From positions 1 through 64,000 of the forward strand of contig NZ_JAURYQ010000023.1 of the NCBI RefSeq assembly GCF_030653815.1: 64,000 bases of DNA, read 5' to 3'. The notes below the pieces were generated by a model. The model was not told where the DNA came from. It saw only the letters and a list, made by a program, of their open reading frames with translations, and did no database searches. Both the position numbers and the translations under genes were made by a program. This document shows, piece by piece, positions 41,668 to 49,571 of the stretch; the stretch's first letter is position 1, and each line of letters begins with the position of its first letter. The DNA is from Rhodoferax sp. (GTDB lineage Bacteria; Pseudomonadota; Gammaproteobacteria; Burkholderiales; Burkholderiaceae_C).

Positions 41668-42636
41668 ATGAACGCTCCTACCTCACTCGAACTGCTGCAC
41701 CCCATGACGCACCACCGCCCCGACCATCTCAGCAACGCCCACCTGGACGCGCTGGAAGAAGAAACCATCTTCATCCTGCGCGAAGTCGCCGCCGCCTTCG
41801 AGCGCCCCACCCTGCTGTTTTCGGGCGGCAAAGACTCGTTGGTGATGCTCAAATGCGCCGAAAAAGCCTTTGGTACCCCGGCCACCGGCGGCAAGATTCC
41901 CTACCCGCTGCTGATGATCGACACCGGTCACAACTTCCACGAGGTCACCGACTTCCGCGACGCGCGCGCCGCTGAGTTGGGTGCCGACCTGATTGTGCGC
42001 AGCGTCGAAGACTCGATGGCGCGCGGCACCGTGCGCCTGGCGCATCCGGGCGAGTCGCGCAACGTGCACCAGTCGGTCACACTGCTCGAGGCCATCGAAG
42101 AATTCCGCTTTGACGCGCTCATCGGCGGCGCCCGCCGCGACGAGGAAAAAGCCCGCGCCAAGGAACGCATCTTCAGCCACCGCGACAGCTTCGGTCAGTG
42201 GCAACCCAAAGACCAGCGCCCTGAGCTGTGGACGCTGTTCAACACCAAACTGCAACCCGGCGAGCACTTCCGCGTGTTCCCGATCAGCAACTGGACCGAG
42301 CTCGATGTGTGGCAATACATTGCCCGCGAAGCCATCGCCCTTCCCTCGCTCTACTACACCCACCAGCGCGAGGTGGTCGAGCGCAAGGGCCTGCTGGTGC
42401 CGGTGACCGAGCTGACCCCCTTGAAACCCGGCGAAGTGGCCGAGTTGCGCGACGTCCGCTTTCGCACCGTGGGCGACATCACCTGCACCTGCCCGGTGGA
42501 AAGCCTGGCCGCCACGCCCGAGCAGATCGTGCTGGAAACCCTGGCGGCTGACGTCAGTGAGCGCGGCGCCACCCGCATGGACGACAAAACCTCAGAGGCT
42601 TCGATGGAGAAGCGCAAGAAAGATGGATATTTCTAA
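41668..42636 (+). CDS. cysD: Sulfate adenylyltransferase subunit 2
   Basis: 322 residues. ATP sulfurylase catalytic subunit with the PP-loop LLFSGGKDSLVML. Family motifs IDTGHNFHEVTDFRD, GGARRDEEKARAKERIFSHRD and FPISNWTELDVWQYI are complete. It makes APS from sulfate and ATP together with CysN. A second ATG at 41704 (MTHHRPDHLS) is also a possible start. Its stop overlaps the cysN start by one base (TAATG). Confidence 0.96.
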   Translation: MNAPTSLELLHPMTHHRPDHLSNAHLDALEEETIFILREVAAAFERPTLLFSGGKDSLVMLKCAEKAFGTPATGGKIPYPLLMIDTGHNFHEVTDFRDARAAELGADLIVRSVEDSMARGTVRLAHPGESRNVHQSVTLLEAIEEFRFDALIGGARRDEEKARAKERIFSHRDSFGQWQPKDQRPELWTLFNTKLQPGEHFRVFPISNWTELDVWQYIAREAIALPSLYYTHQREVVERKGLLVPVTELTPLKPGEVAELRDVRFRTVGDITCTCPVESLAATPEQIVLETLAADVSERGATRMDDKTSEASMEKRKKDGYF

Positions 42637-43907
42637 TGAACACATTCGACACCAGCTCAGCCCTCAAATTCATCACCTGCGGCAGCGTGGACGATGGCAA
42701 GAGCACGCTCATTGGCCGCCCGCTGCTCGACAGCAAAAGCGTGCTGCAAGACCAACTGGCCAACGTCTCCAAAAGCGGCGAGGCCGACCTGGCGCAGTTC
42801 ACCGACGGCTTGAGCGCCGAGCGCGAGCAAGGCATCACCATCGACGTGGCCTACCGCTACTTCAACACGGCCGAGCGCAAGTTCATCATCGGCGACGCGC
42901 CCGGCCATGAGCAGTACACCCGCAACATGGTCACCGCCGCCAGCAGTGCCGATGCCGCCGTGGTGCTGGTCGACGCCACCAAACTGCAATGGCAGGATAC
43001 GGACTTGAGCCTGCTGCCACAAACGCGCCGCCATTCCTTGCTGTGCCATATGCTGCGCGTACCCAGCATTGTTTTTGCGGTCAACAAGCTTGATGCCCTG
43101 GGCGACGATGCGGCAAAAGCCTTTGCCAACATCAGCGCCGCGCTGGAAAAGTTCTCCAGCGAGGCCGAGCTGGAATTCGCCACCATCGTGCCGATTTCCG
43201 CGCTCAAGGGCCACAATGTGGTCGACGCCAAGGACGACGGCTGGTGCGGCTACACCGGCCCCAGCTTGCTCGACATCCTGGAAGGGCTGCCGGTGATCCC
43301 CGCCGACACGCAATTACCGCTGGCGTTTCCGGTGCAATGGGTCGAAAAGTTCTCGGACAGCGCCGATACCTCACAAGGCCGCCGGGTGTTCTGGGGCCGT
43401 GTTGGCGCGGGCGTGGCCCAGGTGGGCCAGAGCGTCAAGGTGCTGCCCAGCGGCCAAACCGCCACCGTGGCCCAAGTGCTGGGCCACACCCGCCTGCCCC
43501 GCGCTGTGCCGGCCGGTCACAGCGCCGGCATCGTGCTCGACCGCGAGGTCGACGTGTCGCGCGGCGACTGGCTGCTGGCCACGGAATCACCAGCCCCGAG
43601 CCGCGAACTCGCGGTGACGGTGGCCTGGATGGACGACGAACCGCTGGTGGCGGGGCGCGTGTATTGGGCGCTGCACGGCCACCGCTGGGTCAAGGCGCGG
43701 GTCAAGCGCGTGGTGCATCGGCTCGACATCAACACGCTGGCCGAGGAAGACGCCAGCGCGCTGCCCGCCAACAGCATCGGCCATGTCGAACTGAGCCTGC
43801 AGGAGCCGCTGGCGGTGCGGCCCTTTCTTGAGTCGCGCGTGCTGGGGGCCTTGGTACTGGTCGACACCGCCAGCCACAAAACGGCCGGGGCCGCCCTGGT
43901 CAATTGA
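42636..43907 (+). CDS. cysN: Sulfate adenylyltransferase subunit 1 (GTPase)
   Basis: 423 residues. EF-Tu-like GTPase that drives APS formation by CysD. G1 GSVDDGKSTLIG, G2/switch TIDVAYRYF, G3 DAPGHEQYTRNM, G4 NKLD and two beta-barrel domains are present. There is no C-terminal APS kinase (CysC) fusion. In the loop after G1 the sequence reads RPLLDSK where RLLLDSK or RLLYDSK is usual. Last gene of the TauE-cysI-DUF934-cysHDN run. Confidence 0.96.
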   Translation: MNTFDTSSALKFITCGSVDDGKSTLIGRPLLDSKSVLQDQLANVSKSGEADLAQFTDGLSAEREQGITIDVAYRYFNTAERKFIIGDAPGHEQYTRNMVTAASSADAAVVLVDATKLQWQDTDLSLLPQTRRHSLLCHMLRVPSIVFAVNKLDALGDDAAKAFANISAALEKFSSEAELEFATIVPISALKGHNVVDAKDDGWCGYTGPSLLDILEGLPVIPADTQLPLAFPVQWVEKFSDSADTSQGRRVFWGRVGAGVAQVGQSVKVLPSGQTATVAQVLGHTRLPRAVPAGHSAGIVLDREVDVSRGDWLLATESPAPSRELAVTVAWMDDEPLVAGRVYWALHGHRWVKARVKRVVHRLDINTLAEEDASALPANSIGHVELSLQEPLAVRPFLESRVLGALVLVDTASHKTAGAALVN

Positions 43908-43947
43908 CACACATCAAGGCTCAAAAGCGGCAATGCCACTATGCTCC

Positions 43948-43974
43948 TTGCCCTTGCACCCGAGCCTTTAAAAT
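43948..43974 (+). promoter_or_regulatory. Possible fdxA promoter
   Basis: TTGCCC (43948-43953) and TAAAAT (43969-43974) are 15 bp apart, upstream of fdxA (44008). The -10 is good, the -35 and spacing are imperfect. It would let fdxA be transcribed apart from the cys operon. Confidence 0.4.
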
Positions 43975-44007
43975 CACGCTTTTGCTTTCAACCGAAGAAA
44001 TTTCAAA

Positions 44008-44337
44008 ATGACCCATACCGTCACCGAAGCCTGTATCAAATGCAAGTACACCGATTGCGTCGATGTCTGCCCCGTGGACTGTTTTCGCGAAGGCCCCAAC
44101 TTTTTGACCATCGACCCCGATGAATGCATCGACTGCGCGGTCTGCATCCCCGAATGCCCGGTGAACGCCATTTACGCCGAAGAAGACGTGCCCAAGGACC
44201 AGCGCCACATGACCAAACTCAACGCCGAGCTGGCCAAGCTGCCCACCTGGAAAAGCATCACCAAACGCAAGGCCGCACTGCCCGAAGCCGAAGAGTGGAA
44301 AGACAAGACCGGCAAGCTGTCAGAGCTGATCCGCTGA
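44008..44337 (+). CDS. fdxA: Seven-iron ferredoxin FdxA
   Basis: 109 residues. The N-terminal half has the 7Fe pattern: a [3Fe-4S] site with [17 protein letters not shown] in altered spacing, then [17 protein letters not shown] for the [4Fe-4S] site. The C-terminal extension ([28 protein letters not shown]) is typical of the Azotobacter FdI/FdxA type. A small electron carrier. A ferredoxin-NADP reductase gene follows after a repeat-filled gap, and the sulfite reductase operon precedes it. Confidence 0.96.
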   Translation: MTHTVTEACIKCKYTDCVDVCPVDCFREGPNFLTIDPDECIDCAVCIPECPVNAIYAEEDVPKDQRHMTKLNAELAKLPTWKSITKRKAALPEAEEWKDKTGKLSELIR

Positions 44338-44363
44338 ACCTGTCACCATGAATCCCTGGCCCC

Positions 44364-44422
44364 TGGATTGCCGCGTCGCTCACGCTCCTCGCAATGACGG
44401 TGCTTTGACTCGTCATTGCGAG
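44364..44422. repeat. Palindromic repeat copy between fdxA and the ferredoxin reductase
   Basis: An inverted arm (44364-44399, starting TGGATTGCCGCG and ending CTCGCAATGACG) and a partial direct arm (44411-44422, CGTCATTGCGAG) belong to the same family as the element in cysI. The space from 44338 to 44559 holds only this and the related repeats listed next. Confidence 0.85.
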
Positions 44423-44470
44423 TCCCCCGTATCCGGCCCGCTACCGCACACGGACCTTGAGCCTAAAGTT

Positions 44471-44539
44471 GTCATCCCGGGCTCGACCCGGGATCCAGAA
44501 CTCCGGCAATCATGGATTGCGGATCAAGTCCGCAATGAC
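44471..44539. repeat. Second-type palindromic repeats
   Basis: GTCATCCCGGGCTCGACCCG... (44471-44498, with the palindrome CCCGGGCTCGACCCGGG) and a stem ATTGCGGA-TCAAG-TCCGCAAT (44516-44536) within CATGGATTGC...GCAATGAC (44511-44539). They share the GTCAT/ATGAC and GGATT ends with the first type but have different middles, so they look like variants of the same dispersed repeat class. Confidence 0.75.
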
Positions 44540-44559
44540 ACCTAAGAGACGAACGGTTC

Positions 44560-45654
44560 ATGGAAAGCGAAGCGCGGCAATCCATGCAGTCTGACCTGCC
44601 CCCCATCCACACCGACGCCCTCGTCATCGGAGCCGGGCCGGTGGGCTTGTTCCAGGTGTTTCAACTGGGCCTGCAGGGCATCCATGCCCAAGTGGTCGAT
44701 GTGCTCGACCAGGCGGGTGGCCAATGCATCGAACTCTACCCCGACAAACCCATTTACGACATCCCCGGCCTGCCTTACAGCACCGGCCGCGATCTGACCC
44801 AGCGCCTGCTTGAACAAGTGGCGCCCTTCCAGCCCGCGTTTCACTTCAAGCAGCAGGTTGGCCAGCTTGACCGCCAGCCCGACGGCCGCTGGCTGGTTGC
44901 CACGCCAAAGCAGCAATTTTTAACGCGCACCCTGTTCATTGCCGCCGGTGTGGGCGCCTTTGTGCCCAAGGAACTCAGGCTCGACGGGCTGCCAGCCTTT
45001 GCCGACACACAGCTGTTTTACCGCCTCCCCAATGACGCACAAATCAAGGGCCGGCAGGTGGTGGTGCTCGGCGGTGAAGAAACTGCGGTCGACTGCGCCA
45101 TTGCGCTCGCCACGGCGGAATCACCTTCGGCCGCCAGCGTCACCCTGGTGCACCGGCGCGACGTGCTGCAGGCCAGGCCCGACGCCCTGGAAAAGCTGGC
45201 CCAATTACGCGCCAGCGGCCGCATCGCCTTCATCGCCGGACAAATCACCGGCATCGAAACACGGGGCGGCCGGCTTGTGGCTGTGAAGGTGACCACTCCC
45301 GAAGACCAGACCTTGAGCCTGCCTGTGGACGTGTTGCTGGTGAACCAGGGCATCAGCCCCAAACTCGGACCCATCGCCGATTGGGGCCTGGCCATGGCGC
45401 GCAAACAGCTCAGCGTCGACCCGGCCACGTTCGCCACCAGCGAAACCGGCATTTACGCCGTGGGCGACATCAACAGCTACCCCGGCAAGAAGAAACTCAT
45501 CGTCTGCGGTTTTCACGAAGCCACGCTGGCCGCGTTTGCCGCCGCCAGCTACCTGGACCCGCACGCTTCTGGGGTACTGCAATACACCACCAGCAGCGCG
45601 CTGTTGCAGCAGCGGCTGGGGGTGAAAGAAATTACTTCCCCACCAGCTGGTTAA
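44560..45654 (+). CDS. Ferredoxin-NADP reductase, thioredoxin-reductase-like type
   Basis: 364 residues (356 if the second ATG at 44584 is used). FAD- and NADPH-binding Rossmann domains: VIGAGPVGLFQVFQLGLQGI and VVVLGGEETAVDCAIALA; C-terminal FAD segment GIYAVGDINSYPGKKKLIVCGFHEATLAAFAA. It lacks the CxxC redox pair of thioredoxin reductase, as in YumC-type ferredoxin-NADP reductases. It probably reduces FdxA encoded upstream. The first eight codons (MESEARQS) and the ATG at 44584 come from a repeat arm. Its end overlaps the cysE end by 23 bp on the opposite strand. Confidence 0.9.
   Translation: MESEARQSMQSDLPPIHTDALVIGAGPVGLFQVFQLGLQGIHAQVVDVLDQAGGQCIELYPDKPIYDIPGLPYSTGRDLTQRLLEQVAPFQPAFHFKQQVGQLDRQPDGRWLVATPKQQFLTRTLFIAAGVGAFVPKELRLDGLPAFADTQLFYRLPNDAQIKGRQVVVLGGEETAVDCAIALATAESPSAASVTLVHRRDVLQARPDALEKLAQLRASGRIAFIAGQITGIETRGGRLVAVKVTTPEDQTLSLPVDVLLVNQGISPKLGPIADWGLAMARKQLSVDPATFATSETGIYAVGDINSYPGKKKLIVCGFHEATLAAFAAASYLDPHASGVLQYTTSSALLQQRLGVKEITSPPAG
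44566..44586 (+). repeat. Repeat arm fragment at the start of the ferredoxin reductase gene
   Basis: The last 21 bases of the repeat arm (from AGCGAAGCGCGG to AATCCATG) form the first codons of the gene, read in the same frame (SEARQSM) as in cysI and thiO. The closing ATG may be the true start codon. Confidence 0.85.
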
Positions 45655-46405
45655 GCTTGTCGGCCTCGAAGTGCTCCTGCCTGGCCGCGTCCAGCGGCAC
45701 GATGGAGGCAACCTGACGCGGGCAATTGAGCTGCTCGATGGCTTTCCAGATCATGGCGATCTGATGTTCCTGGGTGGCGGCGTTGTCGATCAGACCGCGC
45801 ATGGCCTGGCTCAGCGGGTCGTCGTTTTGCGTGACACCGTAGGCCGAAAACCCCATTTTGGAGGCCACCTCCTCGCGCTTGACGTCAAGCTCTGCCTGGA
45901 TGATGCGCGCCGGGTTGCCCACGGCGGTAGCACCGGCGGGCACCGGCTTGGTCACTACCGCATTCGACCCCACCTTGGCGCCATCGCCCACGACAAAACC
46001 ACCCAGCACCTGCGCCCCGGCGCCCACCACCACACCCCGGCCCAAGGTGGGGTGGCGTTTGGTGCCCTTGTACAGCGAGGTGCCGCCCAGCGTCACGCCC
46101 TGGTAAATGGTGCAGTCATCGCCAATTTCGGCGGTCTCGCCGACCACCACGCCCATGGCATGGTCAAAAAACACGCGCTCACCCACCTTGGCGCCGGGGT
46201 GGATCTCGATGCCGGTTAAGAAGCGCGACAGTTGCGAGATAAAGCGCCCCAGCCATTTAAGGTCATTGGTCCAGCAGGCGTGCGCCAGCCGGTGCAGCAG
46301 CACGGCATGCACGCCGGGGTAGCAGGTCAGCACTTCCCAAAAAGTACGGGCCGCCGGGTCACGCTCCAAAATGCATTGAACGTCAGATTTGAGTCTTGAA
46401 AACAT
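45632..46405 (-). CDS. cysE: Serine O-acetyltransferase
   Basis: 257 residues. Makes O-acetylserine, the acceptor of sulfide in cysteine synthesis. An N-terminal helical domain is followed by the left-handed beta-helix hexapeptide repeats. Catalytic His and Asp region FFDHAMGVVVGETAEIGDD, then VTLGGTSLYKGTKRHPTLGRGVVVGAGAQVLG. The C-terminal tail continues about 75 residues beyond the helix, longer than in short CysE types. Functionally linked to the cys genes but on the opposite strand. Confidence 0.95.
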   Translation of the reverse strand: MFSRLKSDVQCILERDPAARTFWEVLTCYPGVHAVLLHRLAHACWTNDLKWLGRFISQLSRFLTGIEIHPGAKVGERVFFDHAMGVVVGETAEIGDDCTIYQGVTLGGTSLYKGTKRHPTLGRGVVVGAGAQVLGGFVVGDGAKVGSNAVVTKPVPAGATAVGNPARIIQAELDVKREEVASKMGFSAYGVTQNDDPLSQAMRGLIDNAATQEHQIAMIWKAIEQLNCPRQVASIVPLDAARQEHFEADKLNQLVGK

Positions 46406-46454
46406 GGGGTAAGTTTATTCGCTGACACATGGCCCCGTCACTACCGACGGTATC

Positions 46455-46484
46455 GTCATTGCGAGCGTAGCGCGGCAATCCATG
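46455..46484 (+). repeat. Palindromic repeat arm between cysE and trmJ
   Basis: A single 30-bp direct arm differs from the cysI copy at one base (GCGAGCGTAGCG instead of GCGAGCGAAGCG). It sits 10 bp beyond the trmJ stop, in the shared space upstream of cysE. Confidence 0.85.
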
Positions 46485-46493
46485 CATTTGAAT

Positions 46494-47213
46494 TTATTGC
46501 TTCATCATCATCTTGGCAATACCGCGCAGGATGTGGATTTCTTCCTGCGTCACGGCGGCGCGGTTGAACAGCTGGTTCAGGCGCGGCATGAGTTTTTTGG
46601 GCGACTTCGGGTCCAGAAAACCGATACTGGCGAGCCCTTGCTCCAGGTGGCTTAGCATGCCGGCCACCTGCGCGGCGTCGGCCAGCACCGGCTCGGCGGT
46701 GGCCGCCTGAACCGGGTAGCCACCCAACGCCTCGCGCCAGTCATAGGCAATCACCTGCAGCGCCGCCGCCAGATTCAGCGAGCCAAACTTGGGGTTGCTC
46801 GGAATGCTCAGACAGGCGTGGCAGCGGTAAACGTCGTCGTTGGCCATGCCAAAACGCTCAGAGCCAAATAAAAAAGCCACGCCGGTATGGCTGGCCTCGG
46901 TGGCTTTCAGCAGCGCGTCAAAGTGCGCGCGCGGCGCCACCGTGGGCGGGCCGAAGTCGCGCGGCGTCATCGCCGTGGCGCACAGGTGGGTCATGCCATC
47001 CAGCGCCTCGTCGAGCGTGGCCACGATGCGCGCGTTCTTGAGCACATCCAGCGCGCCGCTGGCACGCTGGATGGTTTCTTCGCGCTTGAGCACATTGGCC
47101 CAGCGCGGCGCCACCAGTACCAGGTCATCAAAACCCATGGTCTTCATGGCACGGGCGGCAGCGCCGACATTGCCGGCGTGGCTGGTGTTGATCAGGATAA
47201 ATCGCGTCTGCAT
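46494..47213 (-). CDS. trmJ: tRNA (cytidine/uridine-2'-O-)-methyltransferase TrmJ
   Basis: 239 residues. SPOUT-class enzyme that 2'-O-methylates position 32 in the tRNA anticodon loop. The N-terminal MQTRFILINTSHAGNVGAAARAMKTMGFDDLVLVAP and the knot region FLFGSERFGMANDDVYRCHACLSIPSNPKFGSLNLAAALQVIAYDW are diagnostic. The C-terminal extension (about 165-239) is as in other TrmJ. Divergent from suhB. Confidence 0.94.
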   Translation of the reverse strand: MQTRFILINTSHAGNVGAAARAMKTMGFDDLVLVAPRWANVLKREETIQRASGALDVLKNARIVATLDEALDGMTHLCATAMTPRDFGPPTVAPRAHFDALLKATEASHTGVAFLFGSERFGMANDDVYRCHACLSIPSNPKFGSLNLAAALQVIAYDWREALGGYPVQAATAEPVLADAAQVAGMLSHLEQGLASIGFLDPKSPKKLMPRLNQLFNRAAVTQEEIHILRGIAKMMMKQ

Positions 47214-47334
47214 GGGGAAGCCTAAACAGGAGCCGTTAAAATAGAGCTATTGTCGCTGTCCGCATCGCCGGGCAAGTGCGCCGCTCATCCCTCACACAGA
47301 CTCAGGCCCGATCCGTCCGTCTTATACAACTTAT

Positions 47335-48207
47335 ATGTCAATTTCAAACCTGCACCCCATGGTCAACGTGGCCGTCAAAGCCGCACGCGCAGCCGGCGCC
47401 ATCATCAACCGCGCCGCCCTCGACGTCGAGTCGGTCCGCGTTTCCCAGAAGCAGGTCAATGACTTTGTCACCGAGGTGGACCAGGCGTCGGAAGAAATCA
47501 TCATCGAAACCCTGCTCGGCGCCTACCCCGGCCACGCGATCTGGGCTGAAGAGTCCGGCCGCGTGCACGGCGCGCAAGACTCCGAGTTTGTCTGGATCAT
47601 CGACCCGCTCGACGGCACCACCAACTTCATCCACGGCCTGCCCATTTACTGCGTCAGCATTGCACTGGCGGTCAAGGGCAAGGTCGAGCAGGCCGTCATC
47701 TACGACCCCAGCCGCAACGACCTGTTCACTGCCACCAAGGGCCGCGGCGCCTACCTCAACAACCGCCGCCTGCGCGTCGCCAAGCGCACCCGCCTGCAGG
47801 AATGCCTGCTTTCCACCGGCTTCCCCTACCGTCAGGAAGACGACATCAACACCTACCTGCGCCTGATGGGCGACATGATGCAGCGCACCGCCGGCCTGCG
47901 CCGCCCGGGTGCCGCCGCGCTTGACCTGGCCTATGTGGCAGCCGGCTTCACCGACGGCTTTTTTGAGTTGGGCCTGCAACCCTGGGACGTGGCCGCAGGT
48001 TCACTGCTGATCACCGAAGCCGGCGGTCTGGTCGGCAACTTCTCGGGCGACGCCAATTTTCTGGAACAAAGAGAATGCATGGCGGGCAACCCGCGCATCT
48101 ACGGCCAGATGGTGGCCATTTTGGGTAAATACAGCAAATTTGCCAGCGCCGGCGACAAAGCCGCCGTGCGCGAAGCGGTGGCCGAGCTGGCCAAAACACC
48201 CATCTAA
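47335..48207 (+). CDS. suhB: Inositol monophosphatase family protein SuhB
   Basis: 290 residues. Mg-dependent phosphatase. Metal site motifs: [23 protein letters not shown] and [18 protein letters not shown]; also [24 protein letters not shown]. In E. coli SuhB also joins the rRNA antitermination complex. The trmJ/suhB divergent pair is a common arrangement in Betaproteobacteria. A TAAAAT -10-like box is at 47237-47242. C-terminal extension rich in Ala and Lys. Confidence 0.95.
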   Translation: MSISNLHPMVNVAVKAARAAGAIINRAALDVESVRVSQKQVNDFVTEVDQASEEIIIETLLGAYPGHAIWAEESGRVHGAQDSEFVWIIDPLDGTTNFIHGLPIYCVSIALAVKGKVEQAVIYDPSRNDLFTATKGRGAYLNNRRLRVAKRTRLQECLLSTGFPYRQEDDINTYLRLMGDMMQRTAGLRRPGAAALDLAYVAAGFTDGFFELGLQPWDVAAGSLLITEAGGLVGNFSGDANFLEQRECMAGNPRIYGQMVAILGKYSKFASAGDKAAVREAVAELAKTPI

Positions 48208-48220
48208 GACAGCCAGCAGG

Positions 48221-48235
48221 ACAGCCATCGGCCCG
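48221..48235. repeat. 15-bp repeat shared with 57049-57063
   Basis: ACAGCCATCGGCCCG occurs here just after the suhB stop and again at 57049-57063 right at the envZ stop. Flanking bases are also similar (GGGC-TGCC-CAC). Probably a REP-like element of this genome. Confidence 0.55.
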
Positions 48236-48251
48236 GGGCGTGCCTCCCACC

Positions 48252-48752
48252 TCACAAACTTGCCCCAATCTTCCGCAACCGCGCAGATGCGGCTTGGGCC
48301 TCTGCCAAAAGCAGTTCCCAATTGTCTGGTGGATGGCCACTCTCCAACATCATGCGGAATACGCGATAGGCATCGTTGCCGCTTTCATACGCGCGTTTGG
48401 TGTCTTCGTCGTTCACCCATGTAAAAACGATGACTTTGCTCCGGGCGTGATAGCGAAAGAAAAGGCGGTATTGTTGAAAAAACTTGGCTCGAAACCAGTG
48501 CTTATGTTCATCCCCAAGCGTGGTTCCCTGACGGTATTCGGCGCGCGCCGGGTCTTGTGGAATCACCTCAAAAGCCAGCTTGGCGATGGCGGCCAGACGC
48601 TTTGCAGCGTTCTTCTTGACGAAGCCAATGGCATCCTTTTGCCTCAAGACCTCCACCTGCCGACTCAATAACTCAAGCTGATCGAGAAACAGGGGATGCG
48701 CGAAGAGGGTCCAGCCATTAACAACCAAGAATGCCGGTGAAGCCTGACTCAT
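48252..48752 (-). CDS. Type II toxin, YhaV family
   Basis: 166 residues. YhaV-type ribonuclease of the RelE superfamily. Recognisable parts: VNGWTLFAHPLFLDQLELL at the start, DPARAEYRQGTTLGDEHKHWFRAKFFQQYRLFFRYHARSKVIVFTWVNDEDTKRAYESGNDAYRVFRMML in the core. The proposed basic and histidine RNase residues (R, K, H, Y) are retained, so the toxin appears intact. Its start overlaps the antitoxin stop by 4 bp. Convergent with suhB. Confidence 0.92.
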   Translation of the reverse strand: MSQASPAFLVVNGWTLFAHPLFLDQLELLSRQVEVLRQKDAIGFVKKNAAKRLAAIAKLAFEVIPQDPARAEYRQGTTLGDEHKHWFRAKFFQQYRLFFRYHARSKVIVFTWVNDEDTKRAYESGNDAYRVFRMMLESGHPPDNWELLLAEAQAASARLRKIGASL

Positions 48753-49078
48753 TCATCTTCTGCCGACAGTGCCGCATCGAGATCCACTTTCACATCTCCG
48801 ACCAAGCTCTGAATACGCTGAACCAGCCCGGCATCAAGAGCTGCCAGCCGCTCCGGATGGGTTGCCATGTCGTGCGCCAGAAAGTTCAAAAATTGGCCCA
48901 TCACCGGATCGTCGCTTGTCGTCTTGGTAGCACGTGTCAGCACCACATCGCCATCTGGGCGGATCGTGAAATGGATTTTGTCACGCTTTCCAAGCCTGAG
49001 TGCCCGGCGAACAGACTCTGGCACCGTGGTTTGGTAACGCTCAGTAAGTGTGGATTCAGCTTCAAGAATGGCGGGCAT
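48749..49078 (-). CDS. Type II antitoxin, PrlF/SohA family
   Basis: 109 residues. An N-terminal AbrB-like swapped-hairpin DNA-binding domain (ESTLTERYQTTVPESVRRALRLGKRDKIHFTI) is followed by a toxin-binding C-terminus. The order antitoxin then toxin with an ATGA overlap is that of prlF-yhaV. It is expected to repress its own promoter in the space 49079-49092 and above, where the remains of a Crp-family gene lie. Confidence 0.92.
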   Translation of the reverse strand: MPAILEAESTLTERYQTTVPESVRRALRLGKRDKIHFTIRPDGDVVLTRATKTTSDDPVMGQFLNFLAHDMATHPERLAALDAGLVQRIQSLVGDVKVDLDAALSAEDE

Positions 49079-49092
49079 GATGGTCTTGGGTG

Positions 49093-49329
49093 CTAGGTAA
49101 TTAATGAGTGTAATGAGTGCAAATGGTAATGCGATTGCATTGCCTTGTCAATGCAAAAGCGATGAACAAGGCCGGAAACGATGTGGGTCCAGGCCTGTGG
49201 CTGGGAACCCTTGCGGTAGATGATCTGGCCGGCATCCAGAGACTCGACTTTGATGCAGGGCAAAACCCGCAGCACGCGTTGCTCTGAAAGCCCGAGACCT
49301 TTGAGTAATTGGTAGGCGTAAATTGACAC
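49093..49329 (-). pseudogene. N-terminal remnant of a Crp/Fnr-family regulator
   Basis: 78 codons. Residues 1-55 (YQLLKGLGLSEQRVLRVLPC, then DAGQIIYRKGSQPQAWTHIVSGLV) look like the start of a Crp/Fnr-type cyclic-nucleotide-binding barrel. After SGLV the similarity ends and the frame runs through low-complexity sequence (HYHLHSLHSL) to a stop; the rest of the barrel and the helix-turn-helix are absent. The break lies at about 49150-49165, directly next to the prlF-yhaV pair. An intact small gene of unknown function cannot be excluded. Confidence 0.6.
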
Positions 49330-49433
49330 GCGACACCAATTACACGGTTAGCTTGAGATACATATTGTTTGACAAAACAACCTCCTCTTTTTAATTAACC
49401 CGATTCTTATGAATCCAGATCAAGCGGAGGTGC

Positions 49434-49457
49434 ACTTTGTTGGTGCATGAACAAAGT
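49434..49457. repeat. Inverted repeat in the relA-side intergenic space
   Basis: ACTTTGTT/AACAAAGT with an 8-bp spacer. The 240 bp from 49330 to 49571 contain this, a short CGAC-T6-GTCG stem-loop (about 49464-49477) and a palindromic repeat arm, but no gene that I can support. Confidence 0.45.
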
Positions 49458-49534
49458 CAGCGACTTTTTTGTCGTTTTGGACCTTTCCCTCCCCTGCGTA
49501 TTCCTGTGAACGTGACCACTGATTCCGGCAGTCC

Positions 49535-49563
49535 TGGATTGCCGCGCTTCGCTCGCAATGACG
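49535..49563 (-). repeat. Palindromic repeat arm next to the relA stop
   Basis: An inverted copy (TGGATTGCCGCGCTTCGC to CAATGACG) of the arm found in cysI, thiO and thiE. It lies 8 bp beyond the relA stop codon. Confidence 0.88.
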
Positions 49564-49571
49564 ACACGTAG

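Noticed and set aside
44348..44545. 65-codon frame between fdxA and the ferredoxin reductase
   Set aside because: Made entirely of repeat arms (PLDCRVAHAPRND, VIPGSTRDP, IADQVRNDT); no independent gene evidence.
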